From the NCBI GenBank assembly GCA_919902965.1, contig CAKKSJ010000486.1, forward strand, positions 1-12,507: a DNA stretch of 12,507 bases. The letters are read 5' to 3'. Of this stretch, positions 6,408 to 12,507 are shown piece by piece (the stretch's first letter is position 1; every line of letters begins with the position of its first letter). The notes below the pieces were generated by a model. That model was not told the DNA's origin. It saw nothing but the letters and a program-made list of their open reading frames with translations, and searched no databases. This DNA comes from Burkholderiales bacterium (GTDB taxonomy: Bacteria > Pseudomonadota > Gammaproteobacteria > Burkholderiales > SG8-39). The translations under genes and the position numbers were made by a program.

Positions 6408-6442
6408 CACTGTGTGCATTTTTTTTGAGCACTGTGTGCATT
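6408..6442 (+). repeat. 13-bp direct repeat pair
   Basis: CACTGTGTGCATT occurs at 6408-6420 and again at 6430-6442, a 22-bp repeat period (two helical turns), with a T-rich linker between. It lies 16-50 bp upstream of the sigma70-like -35 of the sensor gene. Direct repeats on one helix face fit a tandem transcription-factor site, but the factor cannot be named. Confidence 0.6.
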
Positions 6443-6457
6443 CGTTCCGTAAGCGGC

Positions 6458-6485
6458 TTGCGGGTCCGATCCCGCTCGTTATACT
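6458..6485 (+). promoter_or_regulatory. Sigma70-like promoter of the HD-GYP sensor gene
   Basis: TTGCGG (6458-6463), 16-bp spacer, TATACT (6480-6485; five of six consensus bases). Transcription would begin near 6491-6493, giving a leader of only about 19 nt before the GTG at 6511, with AGGAG (6493-6497) at its very 5-prime end. The downstream gene may therefore have two promoters: this one, and an FNR-dependent one further upstream. Confidence 0.5.
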
Positions 6486-6510
6486 ACCGCGTAGGAGATA
6501 ATGTAATTTA

Positions 6511-9468
6511 GTGCCGTTGCTTTCCTTCTTCCGCCGCCTTTCCATCCGCACCCAATTGCTGCTGCTGGTGCTGGTCGTCCTGTCGCTATTCACCGCGTTT
6601 GTCGCCTGGCACGTCGCCAAGGACGCGCGCCAGGCGCGCGAGGCCGCTTACGCCAGGGTGAAGCTCACAGCGGAAGCTGTCGCCGATCGCATCGATCTGG
6701 CGCTGCGCGACAAGGAGGAAGCGCTCGGCATCGTGGCTGCGGAATTCCGCGGCAATCCACCGCTGCGCGCGCCGCGCTTCGACCCGGATCAGTTCGTGCG
6801 CAATCGCCCGCAGCTCGCCAATCTCGGCGTGCGCGACCTGCACGCGAACAATATCTACTCCCACCGGCCCAATCCGACGCCAGCCGGGGCGGCGCTGAAA
6901 TTTCCCTGGGTCGAGCAGGGCTTGCGCAGCGAAACCTTCGCCGCCGGTGATGCATTCCTGGGAACATTGAGCGGCCGCTGGGTCACGGTGCTGACCTACC
7001 CGGTGCGCGGCGAAGACGGCAGGCGCTCCGGCTTTGTCAACCTTTCGGTGGATCTGGCAGCGCTCAATGAGCGCGTGATGACCAGCATACCCAAGGACGC
7101 GATTGTGCCGGTATTCGACCGCCAGGATCGGTTCCTGTTGCGCTCTGCCGATCCCGCAGCGTGGATCGGCAAGCCGCTGCCCGCGGCACAGGCGGCCGTT
7201 GTGCGCGGCATGCGCGAGGGCTACGTCACCGTGCGCGATGTGAGCGGGATGGCGCGTATCTATGCAGTGGTCACCATGCCGCGCACCGGCTGGCGCGTGT
7301 TCGCCGGGCTGCCCGAGGACGGGGTATTCGCCGACTACCGTGCCGCGCTATGGAACAGTATTGCCGTCGGCGCAGTCGCGCTGCTGTTGGTGCTCGCTCT
7401 CGCGCGCCAGATCAGCCTCGCCATCCTTCGGCCGATCCGCGAGCTGGCCGGGGCCGCAGACAAGGTCGCCGCAGGCAACAGCGCGGCGCGTGCCGGCGTT
7501 TCCGGCCCGATCGAGATCGTGCAGGTGGCGCAACAGATCAACCGCATGCTCGATGCGCTCGAGCGTCAGCGCGAGGAGCGGGCGGCGCTGACGCGCCACA
7601 TCGAGCAGCTGTTCAGACTCGCGCGCGACATCATCCTGCTGGTCGGACCGTCGGGCGACATCATCGAGGCAAACGATGCCGCGCTCGCAGCCTACGGCTA
7701 CAGCGCAGAGGAACTGCGGCGCATGAATATCCGCGATTTGCGCGCGCCGGCCGCGCAGGCAGCGATCGAGCGCGACTGGCACGGCGCACGCGACCCGGAG
7801 GGCGTGCTGTTCGAAACCGAGCACCGGCGCAAGAACGGCAGTACGTTCCCGGTGGAAATCAGCGCGCAGACGCTGGACATCGGGGGCAAGCGCTACCGGC
7901 AGAGCTTCGTGCGCGACATCAGCGAGCGCCATGCCGCAGACGCACACATCCGCCGCCAGAATCGTGCCTACGCGACCCTGAGCGAAACCAACCAGCTCAT
8001 CGTGCGGCTGCGGGACGAAAGCCGACTGTACCCGCGCATCTGCAGCATCGCGGTCGAATTCGGCGGCTACGTCGGCGCCTGGGTCGGCCTCATCGACGAG
8101 GCAAAGCGGCTGGTGGTGCCGGTGGCCGTAGAGGGGGCGATCACCGATTACGTCCAGCAGCTCGGGACCAGCACCGATCCGGAGCTGCCAGAAGGCCGCG
8201 GTCCGGTCGCGTTGGCGCTGCGCGAGGGACGGCCGTACTACTGCAACGATTACGCGAGCGACCCGGCGACCCTGCCCTGGCGCGAACTGGCGGCAGAATT
8301 CGGCCTGCGCTCGATGGCCGCGCTGCCATTGCGCCGCGGCGGCGCGATAGTGGGTGCGCTCACACTGTATGCGGCCGAGCCCGGCGCCTTCGATCCCGCT
8401 ACGCGCGCATTGATCGAGGAAATGGCCGCAGATGTTTCCTTCGCGCTGGACAATTTCCAGCGCGAAGCGGCGCGCGAACGCGCGGAACAGGCGTTGCGGC
8501 AGAGCGAGGAGCATTACCGCGCCATGCTCGATCAGAACGTCGCCGCCGTGTTCGCGATCGAGGATGGCAGGCTTAGCTACGCCAACCGCCGCGCCGGCGA
8601 GATCCTCGGCTATGCCGTCGAGGAACTGAGCGGCAGGGCGATCTTCGATCTGATCGTTGAGGCGGACCGCGCAAACGTCGCCGAATCCATGCGCCAGCTG
8701 CTCTCCGGCGAGCAGGAGTCGGTAGAGCAGGACTTCGGCGTGGTGCACAAGGATGGGAGCGTTGTGGACCTGGGGGCGCGCGCAATCCGCGCCACCGTGC
8801 AGGGGAGGAAAGTGGTCCTGGGGATGGCGCAGGACATCGGCGAGCGCAAGCGGGCGCAGGCGGAGATCGAGCGCTACGTCCAGCGCCTTGAACGCGCGAT
8901 GGAATCGACGCTGCGGGCAGTATCGGGCGTGGTGGAACTGCGCGACCCTTATACCGCCGGCCACGAGCACCGCGTGGGCGAGCTCGCGGCGGCCATCGGC
9001 GCCGAGATGGGTCTGCCCGCGGCAGTGGTCAAGGGCCTGCGTCTCGCCGGCTACGTACACGACCTCGGCAAGGTGAGCGTGCCGGCGGAAATCCTGAGCA
9101 AGCCCACGAAACTGACGCCGATGGAGTACGAGTTGATCAAGAGCCACCCGCAAAGCGGCTTCGAGGTGCTGAAGGACGTCGATTTCCCGTGGCCGGTGGC
9201 GCAGATCATTTTGCAGCATCACGAGCGGCTGGACGGCAGCGGCTATCCACGCGGACTGAAGGGCGACGAGATTCTGCCCGAGGCGCGCGTGATAGCGGTG
9301 GCCGATGTGGTCGAAGCCATGTCATCGCACCGGCCCTACAGGCCCGGCATGGGCGTCGATGCCGCGCTTGCGGAAATCGAAACCAATAGCGGCAAATCCT
9401 ATGATGCGCAGGTCGTGGCTGCCTGCCTGCGGCTGTTCCGCGACCGCGGCTACGCGCTGCCGGACTAG
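6511..9468 (+). CDS. Membrane sensor Cache-HAMP-PAS-GAF-PAS-HD-GYP, predicted cyclic-di-GMP phosphodiesterase
   Basis: 985 residues. Order: transmembrane helix (about 14-35), periplasmic sensor region of Cache type (about 36-278), second helix (about 281-300), HAMP (about 300-353), PAS (about 366-474, with GDIIEANDAALAAYGYS), GAF (about 485-650), PAS (about 664-785), HD-GYP (about 800-985). In the HD-GYP domain the metal and signature residues are intact: His818/His820 (AGHEHRVGEL), His850-Asp851 (YVHDLGK), His903-His904, and the full DGSGYP at 908-913. Hydrolytic activity on cyclic-di-GMP is therefore expected. No GGDEF domain is present, so it should only degrade. GTG 6511 is chosen because it precedes the first helix by a short basic segment; AGGAG is 13 nt upstream, unusually far, with an ATG-TAA minimal ORF in between. 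Alone in its transcription unit. Confidence 0.93.
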   Translation: MPLLSFFRRLSIRTQLLLLVLVVLSLFTAFVAWHVAKDARQAREAAYARVKLTAEAVADRIDLALRDKEEALGIVAAEFRGNPPLRAPRFDPDQFVRNRPQLANLGVRDLHANNIYSHRPNPTPAGAALKFPWVEQGLRSETFAAGDAFLGTLSGRWVTVLTYPVRGEDGRRSGFVNLSVDLAALNERVMTSIPKDAIVPVFDRQDRFLLRSADPAAWIGKPLPAAQAAVVRGMREGYVTVRDVSGMARIYAVVTMPRTGWRVFAGLPEDGVFADYRAALWNSIAVGAVALLLVLALARQISLAILRPIRELAGAADKVAAGNSAARAGVSGPIEIVQVAQQINRMLDALERQREERAALTRHIEQLFRLARDIILLVGPSGDIIEANDAALAAYGYSAEELRRMNIRDLRAPAAQAAIERDWHGARDPEGVLFETEHRRKNGSTFPVEISAQTLDIGGKRYRQSFVRDISERHAADAHIRRQNRAYATLSETNQLIVRLRDESRLYPRICSIAVEFGGYVGAWVGLIDEAKRLVVPVAVEGAITDYVQQLGTSTDPELPEGRGPVALALREGRPYYCNDYASDPATLPWRELAAEFGLRSMAALPLRRGGAIVGALTLYAAEPGAFDPATRALIEEMAADVSFALDNFQREAARERAEQALRQSEEHYRAMLDQNVAAVFAIEDGRLSYANRRAGEILGYAVEELSGRAIFDLIVEADRANVAESMRQLLSGEQESVEQDFGVVHKDGSVVDLGARAIRATVQGRKVVLGMAQDIGERKRAQAEIERYVQRLERAMESTLRAVSGVVELRDPYTAGHEHRVGELAAAIGAEMGLPAAVVKGLRLAGYVHDLGKVSVPAEILSKPTKLTPMEYELIKSHPQSGFEVLKDVDFPWPVAQIILQHHERLDGSGYPRGLKGDEILPEARVIAVADVVEAMSSHRPYRPGMGVDAALAEIETNSGKSYDAQVVAACLRLFRDRGYALPD

Positions 9469-9470
9469 CC

Positions 9471-9486
9471 GCGCCGCTTCCGGCGC
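9471..9486. terminator. Small hairpin between convergent genes
   Basis: GCGCCG-CTTC-CGGCGC: a perfect 6-bp stem with a tetraloop fills most of the 25-bp gap between the convergent sensor and paaI stops. There is no T-tract on either side, so efficient intrinsic termination is doubtful. Confidence 0.35.
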
Positions 9487-9493
9487 TGCCGCG

Positions 9494-9934
9494 CTAGCGC
9501 CTGTCGAGATCGGTCACTTCGCCCTTGACCTGGGTCGACTTGCCGCGGAACAGCGCCACCAGTTCGCCTTTCTGGTTCTCCACGCGGATGTCGTACACGC
9601 CGTTGCGGCCTTCCAGACCCTGTTCGGCACCCGTGGCGGTGAGCACATCGCCGACATAGGCCGGCCGCATATACTCGATCAGGCAGGTGACCGCGACCGC
9701 GTTCTTGTTGTGGCTGTTGCAGGCGTAGGCAAAGGTCGAGTCCGCCAGCGTATAGATCAGCCCGCCGTGGCAGGTGTTGTGCACGTTGGCCATGTTCTCG
9801 CGCACCCGCATCTGCATGCTTGCTGCGCCCGGGCCGACGCCCAGCAGCTTGATGCCGAGGGCGTGTGATGCGTGATCGCGCGGCGATAGCGCCGCGGCAG
9901 CGGACTCCGCCAGTTGTTGCGCTGTCTTGTGCAT
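9494..9934 (-). CDS. paaI: Phenylacetyl-CoA-pathway thioesterase PaaI (hotdog fold)
   Basis: 146 residues from ATG 9934, as expected for PaaI. It hydrolyses CoA esters, in particular hydroxylated phenylacetyl-CoA dead-end products, to free CoA in the cytoplasm. Characteristic stretches are the active-site helix region VHNTCHGGLIYTLADSTFAYACNS (Asp65 is the expected catalytic acid, His56-Gly-Gly before it), RPAYVGDVLTATG, GVYDI and VALFRGKS; these closely resemble what I recall of E. coli PaaI. The frame stays open far upstream across the antisense of paaY, but the homology begins near MHKTAQQLAE. ATG 9982 (MLWNLN) is an alternative start; neither has a strong Shine-Dalgarno. Divergent from paaY, so the two probably share a control region. 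Confidence 0.9.
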   Translation of the reverse strand: MHKTAQQLAESAAAALSPRDHASHALGIKLLGVGPGAASMQMRVRENMANVHNTCHGGLIYTLADSTFAYACNSHNKNAVAVTCLIEYMRPAYVGDVLTATGAEQGLEGRNGVYDIRVENQKGELVALFRGKSTQVKGEVTDLDRR

Positions 9935-10027
9935 GTTCCGGAAATGCTGCGTTTCAGATGGAAAATTGAGATTCCAGAGCATACACCATCGGCAGTAAAA
10001 TGAGCCTTTTCCGCAGGCGCATTCAGC

Positions 10028-10645
10028 ATGGTCAAAGTCTATTCCATAGACGGGCTCACGCCCGTTGTGCATCCCGATGCCTATGTGCATCCGAGCGCCG
10101 TGCTGATCGGCGACGTGCATGTCGGCGCCGGCGTGTATGTCGGGCCTTCGGCCAGCCTGCGCGGCGATTTCGGACGCCTGGTCATCGAGACGGGCGCCAA
10201 TATTCAGGATTGCTGCATCGTGCACGGCTTTCCCGAATCCGATACGGTGATCGAGCGGGACGGACATATCGGCCACGGCGCCGTTATTCACGGCGCGCGC
10301 ATCTGCCGCAACGCCCTTGTCGGCATGAACGCCGTGGTGAACGACAACGCGGTCGTGGGCGAATCGGCTTTCGTCGCCGCGATGGCCTTCGTCAAGGCGG
10401 GCATGCAGGTGCCGCCGCGAACTTTGGTTGCGGGTATTCCGGCGAAAGTGGTGCGCGAGCTCAGCGCCGACGAAATGGCGTGGAAGCTGGACGCGACGCG
10501 CCTGTACCAAAACCTGGCGGTGCGCTGCCTCGCCAGCATGCGCGAAACCATCGCCTTGACCGAGGCGGAGCCCGGGCGCAAGCGCCTGCCGCTGCCTGAA
10601 GTGCTGCCGCTGTCGGCGTGGAAGCAGCGCAAGGCCGGCGCCTGA
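10028..10645 (+). CDS. paaY: PaaY, gamma-carbonic-anhydrase-like hexapeptide-repeat protein
   Basis: 205 residues of left-handed beta-helix hexapeptide repeats. The sequence runs parallel to PaaY along its whole length: IDGLTPVVHPDAYVHPSAVL, VGPSASLRGDFGR, GANIQDCCIVHGFPE, DGHIGHGAVIHG, NALVGMNAVV, IPAKVVRELS, and the C-terminal EPGRKRLPL. Zinc-ligand histidines fit His66, His83 and His88. PaaY is reported as a thioesterase or accessory factor that protects against accumulated ring-1,2-epoxide/oxepin CoA thioesters in phenylacetate degradation. The start is fixed by the conserved N-terminus; the ribosome binding site is weak. A TAAAAT at 9996-10001 could be its -10. The aldolase gene follows after 13 bp, so the two are probably cotranscribed. 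Confidence 0.92.
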   Translation: MVKVYSIDGLTPVVHPDAYVHPSAVLIGDVHVGAGVYVGPSASLRGDFGRLVIETGANIQDCCIVHGFPESDTVIERDGHIGHGAVIHGARICRNALVGMNAVVNDNAVVGESAFVAAMAFVKAGMQVPPRTLVAGIPAKVVRELSADEMAWKLDATRLYQNLAVRCLASMRETIALTEAEPGRKRLPLPEVLPLSAWKQRKAGA

Positions 10646-10658
10646 GGGCGTAGATGCA

Positions 10659-11432
10659 GTGGCGATGAAGCATGCGTCCATAGCCGCAATCAACGCGGAG
10701 TTCGCCGCGCGCCTGCGCGCGGGCGAGACTCTGCTAGGCGCGATCATCGCGCTGCCCTGCGCCGAGGTGGCCGAGATGTTCTCGCGCGCAGGTTTCGACT
10801 GGCTGTTCATCGACACCGAGCATGCACCCCTCGATTACCTCGCCGCGCAAGGCCTGCTGCAGGCGGCGCGCTGTCCCTGTCTGGTGCGGGTGCCGGTGGG
10901 CGAAGAGGCGGTGATCAAGAAGGCGCTGGACATCGGCGCGGCAGGCGTGGTGGTGCCGCAAGTGAACACCGCCGCGGAGGCCGAACGCATCGTCGGCTAC
11001 TGCAAGTATCCGCCGCGTGGCAGCCGCGGCGTGGGCATCGTGCGCGCCCAGGGATACGGACTGGATTTCCAGGAGTACGTGGCGGGCGCCAACGACAATG
11101 TGATCGTCATGCTGCAGATCGAGCACATCGATGCCGTACGCAACATCGAGTCCATCGTGCGCGTGGCCGGCGTGGATGCGCTTATGATCGGGCCTTACGA
11201 TCTGTCCGGCACCATGGGCAAGTTGGGCCAGGTAAATGATCCGGAAGTCGAACAGGCGATCGAGACCGTGCGCAGGGCCTGCGCCGCCGCAGGCATGAAG
11301 CTTGCCATTTTTACCGCTACTGCCGAGGGGATGAAGCCGTACCTGGCGAAGGGATACACCCTGCCGATCGCCGGCATGGACCTCATGCTTTTGTCTGCGG
11401 CTGCGCGCAGCGTGGTGCAGGCGCTGAAGTGA
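10659..11432 (+). CDS. HpcH/HpaI-family class II aldolase
   Basis: 257 residues. A divalent-metal aldolase of the phosphoenolpyruvate/pyruvate TIM-barrel superfamily that cleaves 4-hydroxy-2-oxo acids to pyruvate plus an aldehyde. Key residues line up with HpaI: catalytic His55 (FIDTEHAPLD), substrate Arg77 (LVRVP), metal ligands Glu155 (LQIE) and Asp181 (GPYDLS), the last two 26 residues apart as in HpaI. The loop VVPQVNTAAEAER and the KYPPRGSRGVG motif are also typical. Starts: GTG 10659 has GAGGG (10644-10648) 10 nt upstream; ATG 10665, two codons later, is equally possible. Real substrates in this family vary (HpcH/HpaI, GarL, RhmA types), so the position beside paaY and an enoyl-CoA hydratase is only suggestive of aromatic or acyl catabolism. 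Confidence 0.88.
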   Translation: MAMKHASIAAINAEFAARLRAGETLLGAIIALPCAEVAEMFSRAGFDWLFIDTEHAPLDYLAAQGLLQAARCPCLVRVPVGEEAVIKKALDIGAAGVVVPQVNTAAEAERIVGYCKYPPRGSRGVGIVRAQGYGLDFQEYVAGANDNVIVMLQIEHIDAVRNIESIVRVAGVDALMIGPYDLSGTMGKLGQVNDPEVEQAIETVRRACAAAGMKLAIFTATAEGMKPYLAKGYTLPIAGMDLMLLSAAARSVVQALK

Positions 11433-11497
11433 CGGCTTTTGGGCGGCTTTTTTGGATTCGTCACACGCGACGAGGGGTTTTGCGCGCTACGCGCGCC

Positions 11498-11548
11498 AAC
11501 CGCGATTTCTGTACGGATGAAAAGCGCATCCGTACGGAAATCGCGGTT
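11498..11548 (+). repeat. Hairpin A: 22-bp stem, 7-nt loop AAAAGCG
   Basis: 11498-11519 pairs with 11527-11548 over 22 positions, 21 Watson-Crick plus one U-G (11510/11536). The loop AAAAGCG is 11520-11526. The stem top is GGATG/CATCC. Part of a 314-bp gene-free spacer between the aldolase and enoyl-CoA hydratase genes. Confidence 0.9.
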
Positions 11549-11554
11549 ACGGTT

Positions 11555-11580
11555 AACCCCGGACGCAGCGTGGGGGTTTT
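11555..11580 (+). terminator. Hairpin B: terminator-like stem with T-tract
   Basis: AACCCC (11555-11560) pairs with GGGGTT (11573-11578), leaving a 12-nt loop; TTTT spans 11577-11580. It is a weak intrinsic-terminator shape for the upstream paaY-aldolase unit. T-richness right after the aldolase stop (six T at 11448-11453) has no stem in front of it. Confidence 0.4.
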
Positions 11581-11586
11581 ACACAA

Positions 11587-11637
11587 GATCGTCGATTGCG
11601 CATGGATGCGCTTTTCATCCATGCGCAATCGATGATC
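11587..11637 (+). repeat. Hairpin C: 22-bp stem, 7-nt loop CGCTTTT
   Basis: 11587-11608 pairs with 11616-11637 over 22 positions, 21 Watson-Crick plus one G-U (11591/11633). The loop CGCTTTT (11609-11615) is the exact reverse complement of hairpin A's loop, and the stem top is again GGATG/CATCC. Lower stems of A and C differ in sequence. Confidence 0.9.
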
Positions 11638-11638
11638 C

Positions 11639-11663
11639 GCGCGGACGGATTTTTCGTCCGCGC
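11639..11663 (+). repeat. Hairpin D: 9-bp stem, 7-nt loop GATTTTT
   Basis: GCGCGGACG (11639-11647) pairs perfectly with CGTCCGCGC (11655-11663) around a 7-nt loop. Its top pairs GGACG/CGTCC differ from those of hairpins A and C by one compensated base pair. It starts one base after hairpin C ends. Confidence 0.85.
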
Positions 11664-11746
11664 AAAATCGCAAGCTCGCAACTGCGGGACACGATTCAAA
11701 CCGCGATTTGTTTCGCGATTTTCAATCCTTATCACGAGGCGCTGAC

Positions 11747-12507
11747 ATGTCATACGAGAACATCTTGGTTGAAACCCGTGGCCGCGTCGGCCTGATCACG
11801 CTGAACCGGCCGAAAGCGCTGAATGCGCTCAACGACGCGCTCATGGACGAACTCGGCGACGCGCTGGCGAAATTCGACGCAGACGAGAACATCGGCTGCA
11901 TGGTGATCACCGGCAGCGAGAAGGCCTTTGCCGCGGGCGCCGACATCGGCGCGATGAGGGACTGGAGCTACATGGATGTGTATAAAAGCGAGTACATCAC
12001 GCGCAATTGGGAACGCATCCGCTCGGTGAGGAAACCCGTGATCGCAGCGGTCGCCGGATTTGCCCTGGGCGGCGGTTGCGAACTGTCGATGATGTGCGAT
12101 TTCAGCATTGCCGCGGACACGGCGAAGTTCGGCCAGCCCGAGATCAAGCTCGGCATTATCCCCGGCGCGGGCGGAACGCAGCGCCTGCCGCGTGCGGTAT
12201 CCAAGTCCAAGGCCATGGACATGGTGTTGACCGCGCGCATGATGGACGCCGCCGAAGCCGAGCGCGCCGGGCTGGTGTCGCGCGTGGTGCCGGCAGACAA
12301 GCTGCTCGACGAAGCGCTGGCCGCCGCCAATCAGATTTGCGAATTCTCGCTGCCGGTGGTGATGGCGGCGAAGGAATCGGTCAATCGCGCCTACGAGACC
12401 ACGCTCAACGAAGGCGTGCTGTTCGAGCGGCGCGTGTTCCACTCGCTGTTCGCCACCGAAGACCAGAAGGAAGGCATGGGCGCCTTCGTCGAGAAGCGCA
12501 AGCCGAA
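11747..12507 (+). CDS. Enoyl-CoA hydratase (crotonase family), 3-prime end cut by window edge
   Basis: 253 complete codons are present; the family is about 258 residues, so only the last few are missing. It hydrates trans-2-enoyl-CoA to 3-hydroxyacyl-CoA in the cytoplasm. Both catalytic glutamates are present, Glu112 (GGGCELSMMCD) and Glu132 (FGQPEIKLG), 20 residues apart as in rat mitochondrial ECH. The oxyanion-hole regions AAGADI and GGGCE and the glycine-rich GIIPGAGGTQRLPR are also present, so it is an active hydratase rather than a divergent crotonase. GAGG at 11736-11739 is 7 nt before ATG 11747. The upstream spacer with stable hairpins separates it from the aldolase, so it probably has its own promoter. 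It could serve fatty-acid or phenylacetyl-CoA beta-oxidation (PaaF-like); sequence reading alone does not choose. Confidence 0.93.
   Translation, partial: MSYENILVETRGRVGLITLNRPKALNALNDALMDELGDALAKFDADENIGCMVITGSEKAFAAGADIGAMRDWSYMDVYKSEYITRNWERIRSVRKPVIAAVAGFALGGGCELSMMCDFSIAADTAKFGQPEIKLGIIPGAGGTQRLPRAVSKSKAMDMVLTARMMDAAEAERAGLVSRVVPADKLLDEALAAANQICEFSLPVVMAAKESVNRAYETTLNEGVLFERRVFHSLFATEDQKEGMGAFVEKRKP

Noticed and set aside
6453..6488. tRNA-like T-arm (GCGGG-TCCGATC-CCGC)
   Set aside because: No matching 5-prime acceptor strand, D-arm or anticodon arm could be found upstream; the bases are better explained as the spacer of the TTGCGG/TATACT promoter.
9935..10816. Minus-strand frame extending upstream of PaaI across the antisense of paaY
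   Set aside because: PaaI homology begins near 9934; the upstream part is antisense to a clear PaaY and resembles no protein.
11498..11663. Integron attC sites or a CRISPR array in the hairpin-rich spacer
   Set aside because: No GTTRRRY/RYYYAAC core pairs, no integrase, no uniform direct repeats with unique spacers; the units are palindromes of differing stem sequence.
11685..11692. CGGGACAC resembling the terminus of the 4165-4357 element
   Set aside because: Only 8 bases match, with no partner end and no TA flank; probably chance.

Overview
The window is GC-rich chromosomal DNA, densely coding on both strands. PaaI, PaaY, an enoyl-CoA hydratase, an HpcH/HpaI aldolase and a textbook FNR-type box together suggest a proteobacterium that degrades aromatic compounds or carboxylic acids, most likely a betaproteobacterium. 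That assignment is inference from gene content and base composition; no rRNA or other marker gene is present.

Layout. (1) 1-1157, minus: a secreted glycerophosphodiester phosphodiesterase, cut by the window edge at its C-terminus. Its signal-peptide region has been tandemly amplified in frame (99-bp unit). (2) 1217-2278, minus: a D-2-hydroxyacid dehydrogenase, divergent from (3) 2413-6138, plus: a run of a thiamine-diphosphate enzyme, an extended SDR and a classical SDR. A 193-bp element with 26-bp inverted repeats sits exactly between the first two genes of this run. (4) 6139-6510: a regulatory spacer with a perfect FNR-type box, a strongly foldable insert that looks like a small IS-derived element, a 13-bp direct repeat and a sigma70-like promoter. 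(5) 6511-9468, plus: a membrane Cache-HAMP-PAS-GAF-PAS-HD-GYP protein, a predicted cyclic-di-GMP phosphodiesterase. (6) 9494-9934 minus and 10028-10645 plus: divergent paaI and paaY, housekeeping partners of phenylacetyl-CoA catabolism; paaY is followed by an HpcH/HpaI aldolase (10659-11432). (7) 11433-11746: a non-coding spacer with four hairpins, two of which have 22-bp stems and exactly complementary 7-nt loops. (8) 11747-12507: an enoyl-CoA hydratase running off the window.

How the genes fit together. The right third is consistent with CoA-dependent aromatic or acyl catabolism: a thioesterase that recycles dead-end CoA esters, its usual partner PaaY, an aldolase for 2-oxo acids and a crotonase. 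The left operon (ThDP enzyme plus two dehydrogenases, with a divergent 2-hydroxyacid dehydrogenase) looks like 2-oxo/2-hydroxy acid metabolism, but its substrate cannot be read from sequence. The HD-GYP sensor may link oxygen status (FNR box) to cyclic-di-GMP turnover.

The most unusual material lies between genes: each of the three large same-strand spacers holds a different inverted-repeat structure, and two of them appear to have landed on translational or transcriptional control points.
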